Assembly: GCA_002508705.1 (NCBI GenBank)
Contig: DAYL01000033.1
Span: 284,665-338,577 of the forward strand
From: Methanoculleus sp. UBA374
Lineage (GTDB): Archaea; Halobacteriota; Methanomicrobia; Methanomicrobiales; Methanoculleaceae
Length of the DNA: 53,913 nucleotides
Reading direction: 5' to 3'
Position numbers and translations under genes: made by a program. Of the stretch, positions 34,039-43,518 are shown piece by piece (within the stretch, counting starts at the first letter, position 1; the number at the start of each line of letters is the position of its first letter). The notes under the pieces are model-generated. The model was not told the origin of the DNA, searched no databases, and saw only the letters and a program-made list of their open reading frames with translations.

Positions 34039-34583
34039 GACACGAGATCCGGTTCTCGGGATACGGCGGGCAGGGGATCATCCTCTCCGCGGTCATCCTC
34101 GGCCGGGCGGCGGCGCTCTACGACAGCAAATACGCCGTACAGACGCAGGTCTACGGCCCTGAAGCCCGGGGCGGGGCCTCGATGGGGCAGGTGGTGATCG
34201 ATGATGCGCCCATCCTCTACCCCGAAGTGGCCGACCCCGACATCTACGTCATCATGTCCCAGCAGGGGTTTGAGAAGTACGGAGTTCGGGCGCGGGAGGA
34301 CGCGGTCATGCTCCTTGACGCCGACCTGGTCCGGTCGCGTCCGATCTCGCGTTACTGCGAGATCCCGGCAACGGCGGAGGCTAAGGGGACCCTCGGCCGG
34401 GAGATCGTGGCAAATATCGTGATGATCGGCGCTCTCGTGGCCGCAACCGGGGTTGTGAGCAGGGAGGCGATCGAACGCGCGGTGCTCGACAGCGTGCCGA
34501 AAGGCACCGAAGATCTGAATCTCAGGGCACTGAAGCGGGGATTTGAACTCGGTGAAAGGGGTCGTAAAGATGAAGCTGCTTGA
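34035..34583 (+). CDS. korC: 2-Oxoglutarate:ferredoxin oxidoreductase gamma subunit
   Basis: A 182-residue gamma subunit with the usual beginning EIRFSGYGGQGIILSA, the YGPEARGGAS motif and IVMIGALVAATG near the end. It overlaps korB (ATGA) and runs 14 bases into sucC. With alpha, beta and delta it completes a four-subunit enzyme, the common arrangement for Kor in methanogens. Confidence 0.95.
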   Translation: MRHEIRFSGYGGQGIILSAVILGRAAALYDSKYAVQTQVYGPEARGGASMGQVVIDDAPILYPEVADPDIYVIMSQQGFEKYGVRAREDAVMLLDADLVRSRPISRYCEIPATAEAKGTLGREIVANIVMIGALVAATGVVSREAIERAVLDSVPKGTEDLNLRALKRGFELGERGRKDEAA

Positions 34584-35655
34584 ATTTGAGGCAAAAGAAC
34601 TCTTCAGGGAGGAAGGCATCCGGGTGCCGAGGGGCCTCCTGGTCAGCGAGCACGAGGAGATCCTCCTCCACATGAACGAACTCGGGAAAAAAGTCGTCGT
34701 CAAGGCGCAGGTGGACGTCGGCGGCCGGGGCAAGGCCGGCGGCGTCCTCATGGCCGACGCCTCCAATGTCGTCGAGACGGCGCGGCACCTTTTCCACACC
34801 CCGATCAAGGGCGTACCCGTCCCCCGGGTTCTCATCGAGGAGCGCCTCGCGATCGAGCACGAGTACTACGTCTCCATCGCCATCGACCGCTCGGCGAAGC
34901 AGCCGGTGATCCTCTTTGCCGACGTCGGCGGCGTCGAGATCGAGGGGACGGCAAAGGAGAACCCCGATGCGATCAGAAAGATCACGTTCTCACCCCTGCT
35001 CTCCGATGTCCCGAACTTCCTTCTCCGTGAACTCACCGGGAACGTCCCGGACGGCGTTCGGGAGATGATCAATAAACTCTATCATGTCTTCTGCAAGAAG
35101 GACGCTCTTCTCGCCGAGATCAACCCGCTCGTGACGACGCCGGAAGGAGTCTACGCGGCCGACGCGAAACTCATCATCGACGACAACGCCCTCGCCCGCC
35201 AGGGGATAGCGGTCAATCGCGACCTCTCGGAGCGCGAGCGTGAGGCGGAGAAGCACGGGTTCTCCTATGTGGAGCTCGGGGGGACCATCGGCGTCATCGG
35301 CAACGGCGCCGGGCTCACGATGTCGACGCTCGACCTTATCGAGTATTATCACGGACGGGCGGCGAACTTCCTCGACGTGGGAGGCGGCGCCGACCAGGAA
35401 CGGGTGATGCACGCCGTCCGGCTTGTCGCGAGCATGCCCGGGGTCACGGTGATCGTGGTCAACCTCCTTGGGGGCATCACCCGGTGCGACGAGGTGGCGA
35501 AGGGCATCATCGCCGCCGACGTCACACCGACGGTCATCGTCCGGATGGCCGGGACAAACGAGGAGGAAGGGCGGCGGCTGCTTGCCGAGCACGGCTACCG
35601 GATGCTTGAGAGCATGGATGCGGCCGTGAAGACGGCGCTGGAGGTCGCAGCATGA
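34570..35655 (+). CDS. sucC: Succinyl-CoA synthetase beta subunit (ADP-forming)
   Basis: A 361-residue ATP-grasp subunit. The frame starts upstream at 34543, but MKLLEFEAKELFREEGI is the family's usual beginning. The nucleotide-binding KAQVDVGGRGKAGGV, LLAEINPLV and NFLDVGGGA are all present. It activates succinate to succinyl-CoA, which Kor then carboxylates. The start lies inside korC and the stop overlaps sucD, so the subunits are coupled. Confidence 0.96.
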   Translation: MKLLEFEAKELFREEGIRVPRGLLVSEHEEILLHMNELGKKVVVKAQVDVGGRGKAGGVLMADASNVVETARHLFHTPIKGVPVPRVLIEERLAIEHEYYVSIAIDRSAKQPVILFADVGGVEIEGTAKENPDAIRKITFSPLLSDVPNFLLRELTGNVPDGVREMINKLYHVFCKKDALLAEINPLVTTPEGVYAADAKLIIDDNALARQGIAVNRDLSEREREAEKHGFSYVELGGTIGVIGNGAGLTMSTLDLIEYYHGRAANFLDVGGGADQERVMHAVRLVASMPGVTVIVVNLLGGITRCDEVAKGIIAADVTPTVIVRMAGTNEEEGRRLLAEHGYRMLESMDAAVKTALEVAA

Positions 35656-36518
35656 TCTACGGAGAGAGATCCCTTGGCGTGATCGTGCAGAACATCACCG
35701 GCAGGCAGGGTCGGTTCCACACGGAACTGATGAACGACTACGCGCGCAAGGTCGGCGGCCGCGGCGTCGTCGCCGGGGTCGCGCCCGGCAAGGGAGGGCA
35801 GGAGGTTCACGGCGTGCCGGTCTACGATACGGTAGCGGAGGCGCTCCGGGAGCACGACGCGACCGCAAGCGTCATCTTCGTCCCGGCGAGCGGCGCGGCC
35901 GACTCGGTCATGGAGGCGGCGCACGCGGGGATCGATCTAGCCGTCGTCATCACCGAGCATATCCCGGTTCACGACGCCATGAAGGCGATCTCCTACGCAA
36001 AACTCCACGACTGCACGGTCATCGGCCCGAACTGTCCGGGTTTCCTCTCGCCGGGAGAGTGCAAACTCGGGATTATGCCGGCCCATCTCGCCACCCGGGG
36101 TGAGGTCGGCGTCGTCTCCCGGAGCGGCACCCTCACCTACGAGGTGGTTGACGAACTCACCCGTGCCGGTATCGGCCAGAGCACGGTGGTCGGGATCGGC
36201 GGCGACCCGGTGATCGGCCAGACGTTCGTGGACGTGCTCGCACGGTTCGAAGAGGACCCGCAGACGCGGGCAGTCGTCGTCATCGGCGAGGTGGGAGGCA
36301 ACCTCGAAGAGGAGGGCGTCCGGTCGACGGACCTCCCCGTCGTCGCCTACATCGCCGGCGTGAGCGCCCCGCCGGAGAAAAGGATGGGCCACGCGGGGGC
36401 GATCATCGAGGGCGGTGAAGGCGACGCACGCTCCAAGGTGCGGCGCATCGCCGCCCTCAACGTCCCGGTCGCGTCCCGGCCGTCGGAGATACCGGGGTTG
36501 GTTCGGGGGGTGCTATGA
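35652..36518 (+). CDS. sucD: Succinyl-CoA synthetase alpha subunit
   Basis: A 288-residue alpha subunit with the CoA-binding Rossmann domain ([29 protein letters not shown]), [12 protein letters not shown] and the phosphorylated His in [12 protein letters not shown] near 242. It completes the enzyme with sucC. It overlaps both sucC and dacZ as ATGA, making dacZ the next coupled gene. Confidence 0.96.
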   Translation: MIYGERSLGVIVQNITGRQGRFHTELMNDYARKVGGRGVVAGVAPGKGGQEVHGVPVYDTVAEALREHDATASVIFVPASGAADSVMEAAHAGIDLAVVITEHIPVHDAMKAISYAKLHDCTVIGPNCPGFLSPGECKLGIMPAHLATRGEVGVVSRSGTLTYEVVDELTRAGIGQSTVVGIGGDPVIGQTFVDVLARFEEDPQTRAVVVIGEVGGNLEEEGVRSTDLPVVAYIAGVSAPPEKRMGHAGAIIEGGEGDARSKVRRIAALNVPVASRPSEIPGLVRGVL

Positions 36519-37327
36519 ACGGCGACCTGATGCTTGCCACCGCCTGTGAGGTGGCGGCGAAGATCGGTGCACGGGCGGTCGTCTCGTTCGTCGAGCCGGC
36601 CTCGGTCCCCCCGGGCGCGCCCGATATTCAGATCATCCGGGTGCAGGAACTGCAACTGGATGTCTTAAAGGACCTCACCATGCACGATATCCTTGAGGTG
36701 AGCGAGCGGCATATGCTTGACGCCGCCGTCCACCTCTACCTCCGGCGAAACCTGGAGAGCGGTCTCGTTGTCGGAGTCTTTCCCTACGCCGTCATCATCT
36801 ACGACATCGAGGAGGGGAAGAACTTCATCAATCTCAAGGATTTTTCCGATATCGTCCCCCGCGAGGTGCTCCACGCGGCCCTGACGCTCGCCCTCGAGAT
36901 CGCGCTCGAAGGCAGGGAAGGAAGGGCCATCGGCACCGCGTTTATCATCGGAGACCCGGAGGAGATCTTCAAGCATTCCCACCAGGCGATCCTCAACCCC
37001 TACCAGGGCCAGCCGGCCGCTCTTCGAGACATCAAGAACAAGGATAACTGGGAGAGCGTCAAGGAATTCGCCCAGCTGGACGGCGTCTTCGTCATCGATA
37101 AGAACGGCGAGGTGCGGGCGGCGGGGCGCTACCTGGACGTCACCGGGCGGGGCATCTCTCTTCCCGGGGGCCTTGGAGGGAGGCACCGCGCAACTGCGTC
37201 CATCACGCACGAGGTCCCGGTCGTCGGGATCACGGTATCCGAGAGCGGGGGCATGGTGCGTGTCTTCAGGGACGGCAATTGCAAAATAGGAATCCGCTCC
37301 GACATTCATCTCAGGAGTAATGGTTAG
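36515..37327 (+). CDS. dacZ: Diadenylate cyclase DacZ (c-di-AMP synthase)
   Basis: A 270-residue archaeal DacZ. The first 120 residues form the pyruvate-kinase C-terminal-like domain found only in the archaeal enzyme, and the second half is a DisA_N cyclase domain with LDGVFVID (D189, G190, V191) and GGLGGRHRATASIT (R223-H224-R225), the RHR motif that holds ATP. Bacterial enzymes usually have DGA where this has DGV. It makes c-di-AMP from two ATP, a messenger for osmotic and potassium control. The ATGA overlap with sucD shows it belongs to the TCA operon. It ends in TAG. Confidence 0.93.
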   Translation: MNGDLMLATACEVAAKIGARAVVSFVEPASVPPGAPDIQIIRVQELQLDVLKDLTMHDILEVSERHMLDAAVHLYLRRNLESGLVVGVFPYAVIIYDIEEGKNFINLKDFSDIVPREVLHAALTLALEIALEGREGRAIGTAFIIGDPEEIFKHSHQAILNPYQGQPAALRDIKNKDNWESVKEFAQLDGVFVIDKNGEVRAAGRYLDVTGRGISLPGGLGGRHRATASITHEVPVVGITVSESGGMVRVFRDGNCKIGIRSDIHLRSNG

Positions 37328-37387
37328 AAATGGTTATATGAGTTGCAATCATTTCTCTTATATTACTTTAGAACTACGGTGGATTTG

Positions 37388-38590
37388 ATGACCAGGAACA
37401 TCAGCGTTGAAGGGCTTGACCAGATCCCGATCGAGAAGCAGCGGATTGAACTCGTAGAACGGAAATGCCTCGGGCACCCTGACAGCCTTGCGGATGGTGT
37501 CGCGGAATCGATCAGCCGGGCGCTCAGCAGGTCATACCTGGAGGAGTGCGGCAGCGTCCTGCACCACAACACCGACCAGGGCGAGGTCGTGGCGGGGGAG
37601 TCGATCCCGCAGTTCGGCGGCGGCCGGATAACGAAACCGATCTACTTCCTCATCTCGGGCCGGGCGACCAGGACCTTCAACGGCGTGAACATCCCCGCAG
37701 ACGCGATTGCCGTCGAAGCGGCACGAAGTTACATCAAAAAGATCCTCCCTATCATCAACATGGACCGCGACGTCATCGTCGACTGCCGGATGGGGAACGG
37801 GTCGACCGATCTCCGGGACGTCTTCCGGTCCTGCGAGGGCAAGGTCCCCCGGGCGAACGATACCTCGTTCGGTGTCGGGCACGCACCGTTCAGCGAGGCG
37901 GAGAGCATCGTCAAGGGTGTTGCTGCGTTCATCGACGACGAACTCCGCCTGAAGTATCCCGTCATCGGTCAGGACTGCAAGATCATGTGCCTGCGTGACG
38001 GCGACGTCATCACTCTCACGATCGCCATGGCGTTTGTAGACCGCTACTGCTCGAGTCTCGCCGAGTACGTCGAACAAAAGAATGTTCTGACGGAGCAGAT
38101 CGCTCTCGTTGCAAAACGGTTTACACAAAGGAAGGTCAACGTCGCTATCAACACCGCCGACGACCTTGAGGGCGGCAGCGTCTTCCTGACGGTCTCGGGC
38201 ACTTCGGCCGAGATGGGCGACGACGGGTCCGTCGGCCGGGGCAACCGTTCGAACGGGCTGATCACCCCGAACCGCCCCATGAGCATGGAAGCGACGAGCG
38301 GTAAAAACCCGATCAACCACATCGGAAAGATCTACAACCTCCTTTCGACGCAGATAGCGCAGGACTGTGTCAGGGAGATCGACGGCATCGAGGAGATGTA
38401 CGTCCGTCTCCTCTCCCAGATCGGCTATCCGATCGACCAGCCGCATGTGGCAAGCGCCCAGGTCCTTACGAAACCTGGCGTAACCATCGGGTCCGTCAGG
38501 TCCGATATCGAGGGGATCATCGACGGGTGGCTGGAGAAGACCACCACCATCACCGAGAAGGTCATCCGGGGAGAACTCTCCACCTTCTAA
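37388..38590 (+). CDS. mat: S-adenosylmethionine synthase, archaeal type
   Basis: A 400-residue methionine adenosyltransferase of the archaeal family, which replaces bacterial MetK. The conserved parts include [43 protein letters not shown] and [20 protein letters not shown]. It makes SAM, needed by the methyltransferases and radical SAM enzyme in this window. ATG 37388 has GGTGG seven bases upstream and a TATA box CTTATATTAC at 37357-37366, so the leader is very short. It has its own promoter, 60 bases after dacZ. Confidence 0.96.
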   Translation: MTRNISVEGLDQIPIEKQRIELVERKCLGHPDSLADGVAESISRALSRSYLEECGSVLHHNTDQGEVVAGESIPQFGGGRITKPIYFLISGRATRTFNGVNIPADAIAVEAARSYIKKILPIINMDRDVIVDCRMGNGSTDLRDVFRSCEGKVPRANDTSFGVGHAPFSEAESIVKGVAAFIDDELRLKYPVIGQDCKIMCLRDGDVITLTIAMAFVDRYCSSLAEYVEQKNVLTEQIALVAKRFTQRKVNVAINTADDLEGGSVFLTVSGTSAEMGDDGSVGRGNRSNGLITPNRPMSMEATSGKNPINHIGKIYNLLSTQIAQDCVREIDGIEEMYVRLLSQIGYPIDQPHVASAQVLTKPGVTIGSVRSDIEGIIDGWLEKTTTITEKVIRGELSTF

Positions 38591-38619
38591 TCTTTTCCGG
38601 TCCGGAGTTGTCGTTATCC

Positions 38620-39519
38620 ATGAATAAACCAGCATCCCGAAAGCCGGGGCTCGAGCCCGGGCTTGTCCGTCTTGCCATCCCGAACAAAGGGAGGATCGCC
38701 GCGCCCGTCAACGACCTGATCGAGAAGAGCGGTCTCCATCTGGTCGATGCGGGGGAGCGGAGGCTCATCACCCGGACCCGCGACCCGCACGTGGAGATCC
38801 TCTTCGCCCGGCCCATCGACATCCCGGAGTACGTGGCGAGCGGCGTCGCCGACCTCGGCATCACCGGGAGGGATATGGTCATGGAGCGGGGCTCAACGGT
38901 CGAGCAGGTGCTCGACCTGCAGACCGGAAGGGCAACGCTCGTCGTTGCCGTGCCGGAGGAGTCCGATATCGAGGCTGTTGCCGATCTTTCCGGGGCAACG
39001 GTGGCGACCGAGTTCCCGGGAATCACCCGCTCGTTCTTTGCCGGGCGCGGGATCACCGTGACGGTGGTGACCGTCGGCGGGGCCTGCGAGGCGACGCCGC
39101 ACCTCGGGATCGCCGACGCCATCGTCGATCTCACCTCTTCGGGGACGACCCTCCGGACGAACCACCTCCGCGTCATCGAAGAGGTCCTTGACTCCACAAC
39201 GATCCTGGTTGCAAATCCCGCCTCTCTCACGGCTAAACGCGAGAAGATCGACGAGATCGTCCTTGCCCTCGAGAGCGTCATCCGGGCGGAGGGGCAGTGC
39301 TACCTGATGATGAACGTGCACCGGAGCGCTCTTGCAGATGTGAGACAGGTGCTGCCCGGCCTCTCCGGCCCGACGGTGATGGACGTGGCGTCCGACGAGA
39401 ACCTGGTCGCCGTTCATGCCGTCGTGAAAGAAGAACGAGTTTATCAGTTGATCAATCAGTTAAAACGGGCCGGCGCAAAAGACATATTAGTCATGCCCAT
39501 TGAACGGATCATACGTTGA
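38620..39519 (+). CDS. hisG: ATP phosphoribosyltransferase, long form
   Basis: First enzyme of histidine synthesis, 299 residues. The catalytic half has [13 protein letters not shown], the [10 protein letters not shown] turn and [14 protein letters not shown] (the PRPP site); the last 75 residues are the regulatory domain of the long form, with [15 protein letters not shown], so it is feedback-regulated by histidine and needs no HisZ. ATG 38620 is used; the longer open frame overlaps the mat gene end. hisA begins four bases after its stop. Confidence 0.95.
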   Translation: MNKPASRKPGLEPGLVRLAIPNKGRIAAPVNDLIEKSGLHLVDAGERRLITRTRDPHVEILFARPIDIPEYVASGVADLGITGRDMVMERGSTVEQVLDLQTGRATLVVAVPEESDIEAVADLSGATVATEFPGITRSFFAGRGITVTVVTVGGACEATPHLGIADAIVDLTSSGTTLRTNHLRVIEEVLDSTTILVANPASLTAKREKIDEIVLALESVIRAEGQCYLMMNVHRSALADVRQVLPGLSGPTVMDVASDENLVAVHAVVKEERVYQLINQLKRAGAKDILVMPIERIIR

Positions 39520-39523
39520 GAAG

Positions 39524-40243
39524 ATGGAGATCTATCCTGCAGTCGATATCCTGGACGGGCGGTGCGTGCAACTCGTACAGGGGCGGCCTGAGGCGGCGAC
39601 GGTCTATGGGGACCCGGCCGCCTGGGCGCATCGGTGGCTCGATGAGGGGGCGGACGGCCTCCACATCGTCAACCTTGACGGGGCGTTCGGCCGGGCGCAG
39701 AAGAACGCCGACCTGATCCGGGCTTTCATCGGGGAGACCAGCGCTTTCGTCGAACTCGGCGGCGGGGTCCGGAACGTGGAGGACGCCGCCGGGTGGCTCG
39801 ATACCGGCGTCGACCGGGTGATCCTCTCGACCCTTGCCGTCCGGTCGCCGGAGACGATCCGGACGCTTGCCGATGAGTTCGGCAGCGCCCGGGTCATGGC
39901 GGGGATCGACGCCCGGGGAGGCGAGGTGATGATCGAGGGGTGGAAGCAACCGGCGGGGAGTTACCTCTCCTGGGCGGAGCGGTTCGAGGACCTCGGCGCG
40001 GGAGCGCTCCTCTACACGAACGTGGAGCGAGAAGGGCTCCAGCAGGGGATCGCACTCGGTCCGGTGACGGACCTCCTCCGCCGGACGGGTATTCCGGTCG
40101 TCGTCTCGGGCGGGATATCGAGTCCGGGGGACGTTGCAGCGCTTCGCGGCGCCGGAGCTGCGGGAGCGGTGATCGGGTCGGCCCTCTATGCCGGGAAGGT
40201 GCGTCTTTCGGATCTTCTGGGGGCGGCTCATGCGGAAGAGTGA
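39524..40243 (+). CDS. hisA: ProFAR isomerase HisA
   Basis: A 239-residue (beta/alpha)8-barrel isomerase of the histidine pathway. [17 protein letters not shown] holds the first catalytic Asp, [10 protein letters not shown] and [12 protein letters not shown] carry the phosphate-binding sites, and [12 protein letters not shown] contains the second catalytic Asp region. In archaea this protein may also act on the tryptophan intermediate, but a separate trpF cannot be judged here. The start at 39524 lies four bases after hisG, and its end overlaps hisB. Confidence 0.95.
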   Translation: MEIYPAVDILDGRCVQLVQGRPEAATVYGDPAAWAHRWLDEGADGLHIVNLDGAFGRAQKNADLIRAFIGETSAFVELGGGVRNVEDAAGWLDTGVDRVILSTLAVRSPETIRTLADEFGSARVMAGIDARGGEVMIEGWKQPAGSYLSWAERFEDLGAGALLYTNVEREGLQQGIALGPVTDLLRRTGIPVVVSGGISSPGDVAALRGAGAAGAVIGSALYAGKVRLSDLLGAAHAEE

Positions 40244-40814
40244 GGTCCACCGCACCACGAGGGAGACCGATATCGATCTCTCCCTCACTCTCGACGGTAC
40301 CGGGACCGGGACCGTCGAGACCGGAATACCGTTCTTCGACCATATGCTCACGTCGTTTTCCCGGCACGGCCGGATGGACCTCACCGTTCGGGCGGCCGGC
40401 GACCTTGCGGTGGACCCCCACCACACCATCGAGGACCTCGGGATCGTCCTCGGCACGGCCCTTGCCGAAGCGGTCGGGGACGGACGGGGGATCACCCGGT
40501 TCGCCGACGCCGCCGTCCCGATGGACGAGGCGCTCGCCCGGGCGGCGCTCGATGTGGGCGGGCGGGGATACCTCGTCTTCAATGCCGCCTTCTCGCCGGC
40601 GGGCCCGGGCGGCATCCCCGGCGACCTCATCGAACATTTCTTCTACAGTTTCTGCACCAATGCCGGGATCACCGCCCACATCACCGTCACGGGGAGGAAC
40701 GACCACCATATGTGTGAGGCGGCGTTCAAGGCGGTTGCACGGGCGCTCCGGGCGGCCGTGGCGGTCGACCCCTCCATGATGGGCGACGTACCGAGCACGA
40801 AAGGCACGTTGTGA
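40230..40814 (+). CDS. hisB: Imidazoleglycerol-phosphate dehydratase HisB
   Basis: A 194-residue manganese enzyme of histidine synthesis. Both metal motifs are visible: the [16 protein letters not shown] and [12 protein letters not shown] pair in the first repeat, and [10 protein letters not shown] with [14 protein letters not shown] in the second. The start at 40230 is 14 bases inside hisA. It ends the his run; the convergent nth gene begins 10 bases later. Confidence 0.95.
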   Translation: MRKSEVHRTTRETDIDLSLTLDGTGTGTVETGIPFFDHMLTSFSRHGRMDLTVRAAGDLAVDPHHTIEDLGIVLGTALAEAVGDGRGITRFADAAVPMDEALARAALDVGGRGYLVFNAAFSPAGPGGIPGDLIEHFFYSFCTNAGITAHITVTGRNDHHMCEAAFKAVARALRAAVAVDPSMMGDVPSTKGTL

Positions 40815-40824
40815 TCCGGGGCCC

Positions 40825-41493
40825 TTATTCTTCGTCCGGGGGTTTCCCGGCACGCAACTCCCGGCAGTACCGGCAGAGGTCGGCGACGACGCACCGGTCG
40901 TGTTTCGGGTTCTGCGCCGTGCAGACAGCGCGCCCGTGGCGGATCAGGAGGTAGTTGATGTCCCGCCAGACCTCATGCGGGAAGAGCGCCATGAGGTCGC
41001 GCTCGATGACGGCAGGGTTCGTGCTGTCGGTAAACCCTATCCTCTTTGAGACCCGGCGGACATGGGTATCGACGGCGATGCCGACGTTGATCCCGAACGC
41101 CTGAGAAAGGACGATGTTTGCTGTCTTTCTCCCGACGCCGGGAAGCGTCTGCAGTTCCTCCATCGTCTGCGGAACTTCGCCGCCGAAGTCGGAGACGAGT
41201 TTCCTTGCGGTTTCGACGATGTGGCGGGCCTTTGTACGGTGGAACCCGATGCTCTTGATGATCGGCTCCACCTCCCCGGGTTCCGCGCGGGCGAGTTCCT
41301 CCGGCGTCGGGTAGCGGGAGAAGAGCGTATCGCGGACGGCGTTGACGGCGCGGTCCGTTGTCTGCGCGGAGAGGATGGTGAGGATCAGCGTTTCAAACGG
41401 GTTATGAAAGTTGAGAAAGTGGCGCCTGTCGTCGACGATGGGGTACTGCACAAGAAGACGACGGTATGCCTCACAGGCGGTTTCGCGGTTCAT
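40825..41493 (-). CDS. nth: Endonuclease III
   Basis: A 222-residue DNA glycosylase/AP lyase that removes oxidised pyrimidines. The helix-hairpin-helix LPGVGRKTANIVL provides the catalytic Lys123, and Asp142 lies in AVDTHVRR. In the C-terminal iron-sulfur loop the family pattern C-x6-C-x2-C-x5-C is filled as C191, H198, C201, C207, so the second ligand is His; an extra C210 lies three residues later. The ATG lies only five bases after the 3' end of tRNA-Pro, so the two are likely on one transcript. The open frame beyond the tRNA is not coding. Confidence 0.93.
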   Translation of the reverse strand: MNRETACEAYRRLLVQYPIVDDRRHFLNFHNPFETLILTILSAQTTDRAVNAVRDTLFSRYPTPEELARAEPGEVEPIIKSIGFHRTKARHIVETARKLVSDFGGEVPQTMEELQTLPGVGRKTANIVLSQAFGINVGIAVDTHVRRVSKRIGFTDSTNPAVIERDLMALFPHEVWRDINYLLIRHGRAVCTAQNPKHDRCVVADLCRYCRELRAGKPPDEE

Positions 41494-41498
41494 GCTGA

Positions 41499-41573
41499 TG
41501 GGGCAGGGCAGATTTGAACTGCCGTCAAAGCGTCCCAAACGCTCTAGGATGGACCAGGCTACCCTACTGCCCC
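41499..41573 (-). tRNA. tRNA-Pro (TGG)
   Basis: A 75-base tRNA. The acceptor stem GGGGCAG pairs with CTGCCCC, the anticodon loop TTTGGGA gives TGG, the T-loop reads GTTCAAATC and the discriminator is A. CCA is not encoded and no intron is visible. It is followed five bases later by nth. Confidence 0.95.
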
Positions 41574-41627
41574 GGTGCCACCATACATTGGAAAAGCAGA
41601 CAAAAATAGTTACCGATTGGGGACCGT

Positions 41628-42332
41628 TCAGGCCGGCAGGGGGTTTGAGTCTTCTTCGCACACGATGGTGCCGAGGGCGGTGCCTTCTACGATCACCCGG
41701 TAAAGGTTCTCCGGGTCGCGGCCGTCAAGGACCAGGAGCGGGATCCCGGACCGTTCGATGACCTTACCGGCCACGATGTCGAGCACCGTATTGGCACCCG
41801 CATTCATTCTGCACCCGGTTATGATATCGAGGAGTTCATGCGGCGTGAGGCGCTCATACCTCACCGCACCGGAGTTCGTCTTCGGGTCGGCGCTGTAGAT
41901 CCCGTTGACCGACGTGGCGTTGATGAGGAGGTCGGCGCCGACGCTCTCGGCGAGGACCGCGGATACGGCGTCCGTTGTCTGTGCGGGGGTGATGCCGCCC
42001 ATGACGACGATCTTTCCGGTCTCTGCAAACTCACGCGCTTCCGTGTAACTCTCCGCAACGCGCGGGTAGGCCGCATCTCCGAGTCCGGCCACGAGAAGGC
42101 GCGCGTTCAGCCGGGTCACCAGGATGCCGAACTCGTCCGCCGTCGCCTCATCGACACCGAGGTCACGGGCGACCTGGATGTACCGGCGTGCCTCCCCGCC
42201 GCCGCCGACAACGATAAAAAGCCGACATTTTCCAGCAATCCTTCTGAGAACAGAGGCGTATTGGCTGATATTGTTCGATTCGAGCGAAGGAACCAGAACC
42301 GAGCCACCCAGAGATACCACGATCTTCTTCAT
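41628..42332 (-). CDS. pyrH: Uridylate kinase, archaeal type
   Basis: A 234-residue UMP kinase of the amino-acid-kinase fold. The start KKIVVSLGGSVLVPS, the phosphate-binding IVVGGGGEARRYI, the VVMGGITPAQTTDAV stretch and NATSVNGIYSADP are typical; archaeal forms like this are not controlled by GTP in the same way as bacterial ones. It makes UDP for nucleotide and sugar metabolism. It is separated from the tRNA-Pro/nth unit by 54 bases on the same strand. Confidence 0.94.
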   Translation of the reverse strand: MKKIVVSLGGSVLVPSLESNNISQYASVLRRIAGKCRLFIVVGGGGEARRYIQVARDLGVDEATADEFGILVTRLNARLLVAGLGDAAYPRVAESYTEAREFAETGKIVVMGGITPAQTTDAVSAVLAESVGADLLINATSVNGIYSADPKTNSGAVRYERLTPHELLDIITGCRMNAGANTVLDIVAGKVIERSGIPLLVLDGRDPENLYRVIVEGTALGTIVCEEDSNPLPA

Positions 42333-42504
42333 TCCACCCTATTATTATCCCCGATATCACTCATATATCTGTTGTGAAGATGCTGTACTCTTCTCCACGC
42401 GATTTCCACGGGGGCTCCGGGCTTTGCGGGTGGGGCGAAGCGCCGGCAGCGGCCCGCCCGCACCCCCGCAAGATAGATATCATGGTTCCTCTCACGCGGT
42501 GATC

Positions 42505-43518
42505 ATGCACGAGGCGCGACTCTACCGGAAACTGGAGGATAACGCCGTCCGCTGTTCGCTCTGTGCTCACCGGTGCACCATACGGGACGGCAACGCGGGG
42601 GTCTGCGGCGTACGCATCAACCGCGGCGGCACGCTCTACGCCGCCACCTTCGGTAAGATTGTTGCCGAAGCGGTCGACCCTATCGAAAAGAAGCCGCTTT
42701 TCCACTTCCTGCCGGGGACCCTCTCCTACTCGCTCGGAACGGTCGGATGCAATTTCCGCTGCGAACATTGCCAGAACTGGACCATCTCCCAGGAGACGCT
42801 GGAAGCGCAGTCGCTCCGGGACCTCGACCCGGAGCAGGGCGTGGAGCGGGCGCTTGCATCCGGTTCCGCGAGCATCTCCTGGACGTATAACGAGCCCGCC
42901 ATCTGGCACGAGTACCCGCTTGCGATGGGGACGAGCGCGCGCAAGCGCGGGCTCGGGACCGTCTACGTCACGAACGGCTATATCACCGAGGAAGGGCTCC
43001 GCGAGATCTCTTCGATGCTTTCGGCTTTTCGCGTCGATATCAAGTCGTTCTCCGACGCCTTTTACCGGAAGGTCTGCGGAGGGCGGCTGCAGCCGGTCCT
43101 CGACGCGACGGCTCTTGCAAAGGAACTCGGACTGCATGTCGAGACGGTCACGCTGGTCATCCCCGGGCAGAACGATTCGATGGAGGAGATGGAGGCGCTC
43201 ATCCGCTGGGTGCTCGAGAACCTCGGGCCCGATACCCCGATGCACTTCACCCGGTTCCACCCCGACTACAGGATGACGGGCGTGAGGCCGACCGAGATCC
43301 GGGCCCTCGAGAAGATTTACGAGCGTGCGAAAGAACTCGGGCTCCACTACCCGTATCTGGGAAACGTCGGAAGCCATCCCTACGAGAACACCTACTGCCC
43401 GACCTGCGGCAGCCTCGTCATCGAGCGGTCGGGGTATGCGGTCAGGATGCGGGGGCTCAAAGATCATACCTGCACGACGTGCGGCGGGCGCATCGAGTAT
43501 GTCTCGGAGATCCGGTGA
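42505..43518 (+). CDS. amrS: AmmeMemoRadiSam-system radical SAM enzyme
   Basis: A 337-residue radical SAM protein. The cluster motif is CNFRCEHC with C82, C86 and C89. It is preceded by a Cys-rich start (C17, C20, C24, C34) and followed at the end by two CxxC zinc-ribbon pairs (TYCPTCGS and CTTCGGRI). This is the architecture of the AmrS enzyme that works with AMMECR1 and Memo homologues in archaea; its substrate is unknown. The other two partners are not in this window. ATG 42505 is chosen; the long upstream extension overlaps pyrH. It overlaps the next gene by 20 bases. Confidence 0.93.
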   Translation: MHEARLYRKLEDNAVRCSLCAHRCTIRDGNAGVCGVRINRGGTLYAATFGKIVAEAVDPIEKKPLFHFLPGTLSYSLGTVGCNFRCEHCQNWTISQETLEAQSLRDLDPEQGVERALASGSASISWTYNEPAIWHEYPLAMGTSARKRGLGTVYVTNGYITEEGLREISSMLSAFRVDIKSFSDAFYRKVCGGRLQPVLDATALAKELGLHVETVTLVIPGQNDSMEEMEALIRWVLENLGPDTPMHFTRFHPDYRMTGVRPTEIRALEKIYERAKELGLHYPYLGNVGSHPYENTYCPTCGSLVIERSGYAVRMRGLKDHTCTTCGGRIEYVSEIR

